Positions 57,741-64,000 of a DNA stretch of 64,000 nt are shown piece after piece. The notes beneath the pieces were generated by a model. That model was not told the DNA's origin. It searched no databases and worked only from the letters and a program-made list of their open reading frames with translations. The first letter of the stretch is position 1. Every line of letters starts with the position of its first letter. The DNA comes from Guyanagaster necrorhizus (Eukaryota > Basidiomycota > Agaricomycetes > Agaricales > Physalacriaceae): positions 244,816-308,815 of the forward strand of contig NW_025064910.1 of NCBI RefSeq assembly GCF_019112545.1, in the 5' to 3' direction. Made by a program: the position numbers and the translations under genes.

Positions 57741-58790
57741 GAACTCTGTTCTGTCCATCTAATTCCTTAGATCTGACTTAAGAGTAACATTGCCAATAGC
57801 TGGTCCAGGCAGTTCTAATGGCTCTGCAGAAAGCAACAATCTAAACCAGCAGGACATGTTTCTAGAATTCATAAACCTGTTATGAGGAGTCTCTACTTCT
57901 CTTAATAACCCTAAGTCAGCCACTATTTGCATCAAAGTAAAAGAACTGAAACCATTTGACAGCTTCAACTCTCACAAACTAAAAGCCTTCATTGTCTCTC
58001 TTCAGTTGAACTTCAATGACAGACCTACTGTGTTCACAATGGATGCTAGCAAGATCAACTATACTATTTCCTTCCTGGTCAGCATCATACTTAACTGGTT
58101 TCAATCAGACATTCTTAATTCCAATCTGTGGAATCTGCCAGCCTGGCAATTCTCCTACATAGCTTTCTTAGATGAGCTTCATAGCAACTTCAGCCCCTTC
58201 AATGCTATCAGAGATGCCAAAGATGCATTAGAATATCTTTAGATACATGATAGAGAGTGGATCATAAAGTACATAGTCTAATTCAACCAGTATGTCTTGC
58301 AAATCAGATACAGAGACAACTCTCTACTATGTCTTCTACCATAGCCTCTGTACTCAGATTAAGGATGACATGGCTCACTATAAAAAGCTCAGCAACCTCT
58401 GTGATATGTGTCTTCTTGCTCAAGAACTCAATGCTCATTACTAGACCTGGAAGATCAAAATTACTCACAAAAACTAAGACAATAAGGCCTCTAACTAATC
58501 CTCTAATCCCAAATCCAAGAGATTCAATTCCTCAGACTCTAGCTCTACACTGAAATCCATCACTGCTAAGCCCTATACTAATAAGTTAAACAAAGACAGC
58601 TGTCTGACCCAGAAGAAAAAAGACCACCAGTGTCAGAATAACCTCTGCATGTTCTATGGAGCCAAACACAAGATCGAGGATTGCAACAAACAAAAGGCTG
58701 CAGCAACTGCCAAGAGTTGTGCAGCTAAAGTAGACACTGCTCCTAAGGAGCTGATTCCAACAGAGTCAGAAAACTAGAAAGCAACCCTGT
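57741..58790 (+). pseudogene. Gypsy 2 Gag with zinc knuckle
   Basis: VKELKPFDSFNSHKLKAFIV, then FLVSIILNWFQSDILN and WQFSYIAFLDELHSNF, are the core of a Ty3-type Gag (57,938-58,242). Later AHYKKLSNLCDMCLLAQELN, then a Ser/Lys-rich stretch and a knuckle CQNNLCMFYGAKHKIEDCNK at about 58,630-58,690. In this knuckle the second Cys is Tyr (MFC expected) and the Gly-His spacing is shortened by one residue. Confidence 0.75.
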
Positions 58791-59520
58791 TTCCTCCATG
58801 TGAATTCAGAGTTGCATTGACTCTATTCACACATTAGAGATCATCATCTTCAATGTAACATCTCTTTCCAATCACTCCTTCCACATCCCTCTTTCAGCAG
58901 AATTACTGACTACTACAGAACCTGATCATTCTCCAACTTGTATCATTCTGTGTCTTCTCACTCTTATTGATTCTGGTTCTAGCCACTGCTTTGTTGACAC
59001 TAAGTATGTAGCTGCCAATGAAATCTCCATTAAAACCATCCCTAGTATGCAACTTCAATTATTTGATAGCTCTATCAGAAGTTATATATCTCAAATCACA
59101 ACTATCCTTATCTGTTTTCTGTCTGGAGACATCTTTTCCATTGACTTCTATGTCACTCCTCTAAATTTGTCTTGCAATCTTATTCTAGGATACAACTGGC
59201 TCTCCTACTACAATCCACTGATTGACTAGGCTGAGAACAGTATCACTTTCTGCTCAAGCTACCAGGATCTCACTCCAACCAATTCTACAGCCTCCACCAT
59301 ATTCCAGAGACTTCATGCTCACAGGACAACAGTTTATCTCTCTTAGAGTCTTTTAGCTCAATTTCAGGACTTCTGTGCCCACTAGACTCTATCAGTCCAA
59401 CCTTTGGAGCTCCACTCTATTCTAAATCTCTTCCAGATAGCTGATAGGCTCTATTCTCATATGAATCCATCTATTCCTATTCTCTCTTAGAGTCTTTTAC
59501 TATGAAAGCACATCCAAAGA
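58791..59520 (+). pseudogene. Gypsy 2 aspartic protease
   Basis: LTLIDSGSSHCFVDTKYV (catalytic Asp at about 58,969) and VTPLNLSCNLILGYNWLSYY (about 59,151-59,210) are both halves of the Ty3-type protease. The segment after it (59,230-59,500) is Ser/Thr-rich and stop-filled. Confidence 0.78.
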
Positions 59521-61070
59521 TCTCCATCATATTCACTGCTGCATTTGTCTTAGCTAGTGCAGAAGAAGGCACCCAGCAGTTTATACTGCAGCCTTCCTTG
59601 CCTAATATTGGAGCCAAAGCTGCATCTATAAAACTGGCAGATCTTTCATCAGTGCCAGTAGAGTACCATGATTTTGCAGATGTCTTCAGTGATACCCTCT
59701 CTGAAAGGCTATCCAAACACAAGCCATATGATCTCAAAATCAATCTTGAGGAAGAAACATCTCTACTACTTGGACTCATTTATTCTCTTTTAGAATTTGA
59801 ACTCAAAGTCCTATAAGAGTTTATTGATGATAATCTATGCAATGGGTTTATTACTCTGTCTCACTCTCTATATGGAGCTTCAGTTCTATTTGTTAAGAAG
59901 AAGACTGGTGAACTCCAACTTTATGTTGACTACTATAGCCTAAACAAAATCTTCAAGAAGGATTGCTATCCTCTTTCTCTCATTTTTGATCTTCTTGACT
60001 CTGCCTACTCCATATGCATCTACACCAAGCTTAACCTGTGATATGCCTATTATCTCATTTGCATAGCCAAAGAGAATGAATGGAAAACAACCTTCCAAAC
60101 TTGTTATGGTTTCTTCAAATAGCACATCATGCTTTTTGGCCTCACAAATGCTCTGATGGCATTCTAATGATTTGTGAATAATATATTCTCTGACATGCTT
60201 GATATATCAGTAGTAGTCTACCTTGATGACATCCTCATATATTCTGACAATCTGGAAGATCACCAGAAACATGTTTATGAAGTCTTATGCAGGCTTAGAG
60301 CTAATAGACTCTACTGCAAGAGTTCCAAATATGAATTCAACTGGGATTCCATAGAATATTTAGACTATATCCTATCACCTGAAGAACTTCACATGTCTGA
60401 AGAAAGAGTCAAGGCCATTGTTGACTAGCTGGTGCTGCAAAAAGTTAAGGACATCCAATCTTTTCTTAACTTTGCCAACTTCTATCATCACTTCATACAT
60501 GAATATAGTGATATCATTCTTTCCCTTACACAACTCACCTGCAAGAGAACTCTATGGAAATTTGATAATAAATGCTTAGCTGCCTTCAATAAGTTGAAAC
60601 AGACCTTTACACATATCTTCATCCTTACCCACTGGGTCTCCAATCAAAAGATAGTAGTGAAAACTGATGCCTCTGATTATGCAATTGCAGCTATCCTCTC
60701 CATCTATCTTGAAGATGACAAAATTCACCTTATCACTTTCTACTCCTGGAGCCTCCATAATGTCAAACTCAACTATGATATGCATGACAAAGAGCTTCTA
60801 ATTATTTTTGAAGCCTTTAAACATTGGTGGCACTACCTTGAAGGCTCTACAGACTCTATTGATATCATAACAGACCATAAGAATCTTGAATACTTTGCTA
60901 CCACCAAGATTCTAACCTGCTGACAAGTCCACTGGTCTGAATATCTATTCCAGTTTAACCTAGTAATCTGGTTCCACTCTGAAAAACTTGGTGAGAAACT
61001 GGATGTGCTCACTAGATGATGAGATGTTTACTCTAAAGAGAGAGATAGCCAATATGCCTAAGTCAACCCT
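59521..61070 (+). pseudogene. Gypsy 2 reverse transcriptase and RNase H
   Basis: YHDFADVFSDTLSERLSKHK is the standard lead-in (59,665-59,725). RT blocks: SLYGASVLFVKKKTGELQ, IYTKLNL, MLFGLTNALMAF, catalytic VVYLDDILIYSDN (60,211-60,249), FLNFANFYHHFIHEYSDI. RNase H: KTDASDYAIAAIL, NYDMHDKELLIIFEAFKHWW, IDIITDHKNLEYF. TGA at 60,042 (NL-stop-YAYYLI; Arg expected) and consecutive stops at 60,165-60,172 break it. Confidence 0.85.
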
Positions 61071-62669
61071 CACAATTTTCAATCTGTGTTCATCTAAGAA
61101 TAACTCTCTGCATCACTCTGCACAATCTATCTTGAGAGCCCTACCCTATAGGCTAGTGCCATCATGAATATCAACAAACTTCACACTGATATCAAACAAG
61201 CATAATTCTCTGACTCTATATCCTCTGATGGTCCCTATCAGACTATAGCCACTTCTGAATCCTCCTTCTCTCAGTGGTCTATTGATGAATCCAACATCCT
61301 TCACTTTGAAGGCTGCATCTATATCTCAGACTCTGATGATCTCTATCTCCATATACTATAGAACAACTATGACCATATCTTAGCAGGTCACTTTAGTCAA
61401 AACTGAATATTAGAGCTAGTCTAATGGAACTACACCTGGCCAAAGATGCATGAATATATTTGACACTACATTAAGTCCTGCACAGTTTGTGAATGCAATA
61501 AGACACCTAGACACCACCCCTATAGATTACTCAAACCTCTACCAGTTTCTGAATGGCTATAGGATTCCATTTTCATAGATTTCATTGAACAACTACCAGA
61601 CTCTAATAGATTTACTGCTATCTTAGTAGTCATAGACCAAGCTAGCAAGCAAGCCATCTTCATCCCCACTCATAACACCATTAACCCCATAGAGCTCACC
61701 CAACTTTTTCTTATCTATGTCTTCTCCAAACATGAGATACCCAGTCACATCATGTCTGATCATGGCTCTAAATTCATCTCCTAGTTCACTCATGCTCTAG
61801 CCACCACTTTTAACATAAAACTCTATTTTACTTTTGGTTACCATCTGAAGACTAACAGAAAAACTGAACAGACAAACCAAACCCTGAAACAGTACATCCA
61901 CACCTACTGCTCCTACCAGCAGGACAACTGGAACATCCTCTTACCTATTGCTGAGTTTGCCTACAACAACACCTCTAACATGTTCACTGGAATTTTCCTA
62001 TTCTTTGCTAACAAGAGTTATCACCCTAATATCACTGTTCATCCTGAAAGGGACATCACCTTTGCTTGTATCTAAGACTTTGCAGTCAACCTTGACAAAC
62101 TCTATCAAGTATTAAAAGATGAAATCTCTAAATCTCAGGCCCACTACAAGATCCAAGCAGACAAGCATCAGATTCTGGTGCTCCCATTTACAGTGGGCAA
62201 CAAGGTCTACCTCAGTTTCAAACATATCAAAACCACCTGCCCAATCAGAAAATTCTCAGAGAAATACCTTGGTTCTTTCAAAATCATAGCCTAACCTGAT
62301 TCCCACTCCTTCACCCTGAGGCTTGTGCTAGATCTTCAGTCTATTCATTCAATCTTCTATATGTCACAATTGGAACTCATAGAAGAAAACATCATTCTTG
62401 ACTGAATCCAACCACCACTGCCTCCAGTTGAAGTCAATGAGAAAGAACATTTCAAAATAGCCTAAATCTTTAATTCTAAACTGGACTGCCAGTTCTGCTG
62501 CCTACTACTATACAAGATTCAGTGGCTAGGATATGAAGGTACCAATGAAGAATTTGCTTGGTTACCAGCCTCCAAGTTCTCTGCCAATGAGTTTATTGAA
62601 GACTTCCACTATCAACATCCAGACAAACCAGGACCCTTATCTAAGATCATCTGCACATCCTCTTTTTGA
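61071..62669 (+). pseudogene. Gypsy 2 integrase with chromodomain
   Basis: Zinc-binding region HILAGHFSQN and IKSCTVCECNK; core IDFIEQLPDSNRFTAILVVI (first Asp), IMSDHGSKFIS (second Asp), TEQTNQTLKQYIHTYC (Glu region, about 61,866); AHYKIQADKHQ and GNKVYLSFKHIKT. The C-terminal chromodomain (62,440-62,600) reads HFKIA, then IFNSKLDCQF, YKIQWLGYEGTNEEFAWLP and ANEFIEDFHYQHP, with its aromatic cage positions largely kept. The pol frame ends at TGA 62,667-62,669. Confidence 0.85.
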
Positions 62670-62741
62670 TAGAACACTATTCTGGACTCCTCTGGCATTC
62701 ACCCTTACCATTCCAACTCCATATACATTTCATACAAGTTT

Positions 62742-64000
62742 TTACAGTAAAGTGGCATCTGAAGGACCCACACTAGAATCTGAACTCTTCTCCTATATCT
62801 TCAACTCTTCTATATCCTCATCCAGCCTCTTCAACATTGCCTCCCAAAGATCCTCCATCTCCTGATCTCTCACATCCTTGAAGATCAGTTGGGCCTTCTT
62901 TTAGATCTCCATCTCAGACTCTAAAAACAGCTCTGAAAGAGATGACATATCATCAAAACTGTAGTCATCTTGGAGATCTGCCACAGTACTATAGACATCT
63001 GCTATCTCATCTGTCAACTCATCCACATGATGCATCAACTTGTATATCAATTTTGAAAGTTAGTGGAGGCCAGCAGAGATCTTTATGCTACTAATCACTT
63101 TGTTTGTGGTAACACCTCAGTTGAATGAACAGACAGTCTTCTTGATCTTGCAATGAGCACAAGTCTGCCCATGTCTGGTGCCTTCAGTTGCTGGGCATGC
63201 ATAACAATGGGCACTATCTTGGCAACAGTGCACACAGCTTTCTGAAAACAAAACTAAGTTAAAACTAATCAGAAGCAAGAAGACACTTACTTTCACCACT
63301 TGACTCCTCTTCACCCTCTGCTGATCCTGTCACCTCCAACTTCACTCTCTTCTTAAGGCTAGCCACCATCTCCATCTCACTATCACCTACCATGTTATGA
63401 GACTTATACTTCTGCTTCTCACCTTTCAACACCAGATCCACCACTCTTCTCTTCTTCTCTTACACCCTCCTTCTCCTCTTCAGAGTCCTCTCAGACTCCT
63501 CCAACTCATTATCCCTCTCAGTCTCCTGGTCTATCCTACCCTCAGATTCTAGCAGCATATGACCAGTCACCTTTTTGAAATGAAGTCTAAGCCTAAGCCC
63601 AAAGTGAGCTATCAAAACTTGATGCAGCTTGAAATCAACAGCCTCTGCAGGAATCATCTGCAGCCTGCTCTCTATTATCAACTCCTTCTGCAGCATCTCT
63701 AATGCAGCTACAGCTCTCACCACAGCCTCTGCAGCCTCTCTCTATACAGCCTTCTTTCAAGCAGCCTCTTTCACAGCCTTCTCCACCTCTTTCATCTGCT
63801 TCTCTGCTGCCCATCAGACCTTCTCTCTCTTCCTCTCCAATTTCTCCTTCTGCTCTCTTTTCCATGCCTCTCAGGCCACATGGTCTGCTCAGACCTTTTT
63901 CTTCCACTTCTGCTCTTCTTGCTATTTCAAATGGCTCTCTATAGCCTCTGTGTATTCTTCCTCTATGATTTGCCATTCCAGATGGAATAATTCCTTGGCC
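62742..64000 (-). pseudogene. Coiled-coil protein with Zn2Cys6-like cysteine cluster, broken (5' end outside window)
   Basis: Runs antisense to Gypsy 2; its TAA (62,742-62,744) is only about 70 bp from the pol stop. Minus-strand order: a Lys/Glu/Ala-rich coiled coil (about 63,980-63,660), VRAVAALEMLQKELIIESR, an Arg/Glu-rich linker, then a 49-bp intron (63,290-63,242, GTAAGT..TTCAG). Next is a cluster CVHCCQDSAHC and, 14 residues later, CAHCKIKKTVC: two C-x2-C-x6-C half-sites, as in fungal Zn2Cys6 domains. A second coiled coil follows (HHVDELTDEIADVYSTVADL, LWEAMLKRLDEDIEELKI). In-frame stops (for example right after CSFN) break it. Related coiled-coil/Cys proteins are frequent in Agaricomycete genomes; their function is not known to me. 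Confidence 0.6.

Larger units (their letters stand above)
57374..62669 (+). mobile_element. Ty3/Gypsy chromovirus, copy 2 (3' end not in window)
   Basis: Plus-strand Gag, protease, RT, RNase H, integrase and chromodomain in Ty3/Gypsy order. A candidate 5' LTR is 57,374-57,740 (TGTTACACAC..CTCCAACA, 367 bp). No matching 3' LTR was seen up to 64,000, so either it lies beyond the window or the upstream TG..CA stretch is not its LTR. It belongs to a lineage different from Gypsy 1 (different Gag and linker) and is much more decayed. Confidence 0.82.

Noticed and set aside
13983..62669. Functional, recently active retrotransposons
   Set aside because: Every Gag and Pol region contains in-frame stops, and protease, knuckle or recombinase key residues are lost. 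Gypsy 1 is the best preserved but is also broken.
10143..64000. TGA recoded as an amino acid (alternative genetic code)
   Set aside because: The first gene in the window ends at TGA. TGA in the transposons stands at positions of lost Arg, which CpG deamination explains, and TAG and TAA stops occur as well.
10143..64000. Ascomycete-type RIP
   Set aside because: The paired repeats show loss at CpG with TG and CA alternatives. RIP would mainly turn CpA to TpA, and CA is abundant throughout.
1..64000. tRNA, rRNA, CRISPR arrays or prokaryotic operon signals
   Set aside because: None were recognised by reading. Introns and the gene families point to a eukaryote, where CRISPR and ribosome binding sites do not apply.

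Overview
The window looks like a stretch of an Agaricomycete (Basidiomycota) genome. Introns are short (47-73 bp) with GT..AG ends, F-box/LRR-like genes recur, and the transposons (Ngaro, Copia, chromodomain Gypsy) are families common in mushroom-forming fungi. The species cannot be fixed from sequence alone.

Positions 1 to about 10,140 are ordinary gene space with normal CpG content. On the plus strand there is the 3' end of an unidentified gene (1-676). On the minus strand follow an LRR/F-box-like gene (2403-3431), a damaged F-box gene (about 3,880-4,245), a possible unrecognised gene (about 5,005-5,420), a two-exon Ser/Thr-rich single-pass membrane protein (6093-7212), an unidentified Cys-containing protein (8334-9025), and a secreted Cu/Zn superoxide dismutase with three exons (9288-10028).

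Positions 10,143 to 64,000 form a transposon graveyard, AT-rich and almost without CpG. (1) 10,143-23,820 is an Ngaro-type tyrosine-recombinase retrotransposon with the family's split direct repeats (A1-body-B1-A2-B2). A Copia element (13,983-22,365, 5-bp target duplication) sits inside its recombinase gene and itself holds two further insertions. (2) 23,821-28,788 has no recognised gene. (3) 28,789-30,061 is a decayed F-box gene (minus strand). (4) About 30,150-50,800 is the wreck of a very large plus-strand gene encoding a sacsin-like (HSP90-type ATPase) protein that ends in a BTB domain. It is split by a chromodomain Ty3/Gypsy (32,669-40,645) and a Copia (42,392-47,217), each with its own target duplication; deleting either restores a continuous reading frame at the junction. 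(5) 53,278-57,373 is a third Copia. (6) 57,374-62,669 is a second chromodomain Gypsy. Close behind it, in antisense, lies a broken gene with a Zn2Cys6-like cysteine cluster between coiled coils (62,742 to the window end).

One process ties the second region together. Nearly all decay is by transition, mainly at CpG, leaving TpG in one copy and CpA in the other; this is best explained by cytosine methylation and deamination. It created many TGA stops (CGA to TGA) and hit catalytic codons. The boundary of the decay falls inside the Ngaro element near position 10,556, next to the superoxide dismutase gene, so the window also records where silenced chromatin stops.
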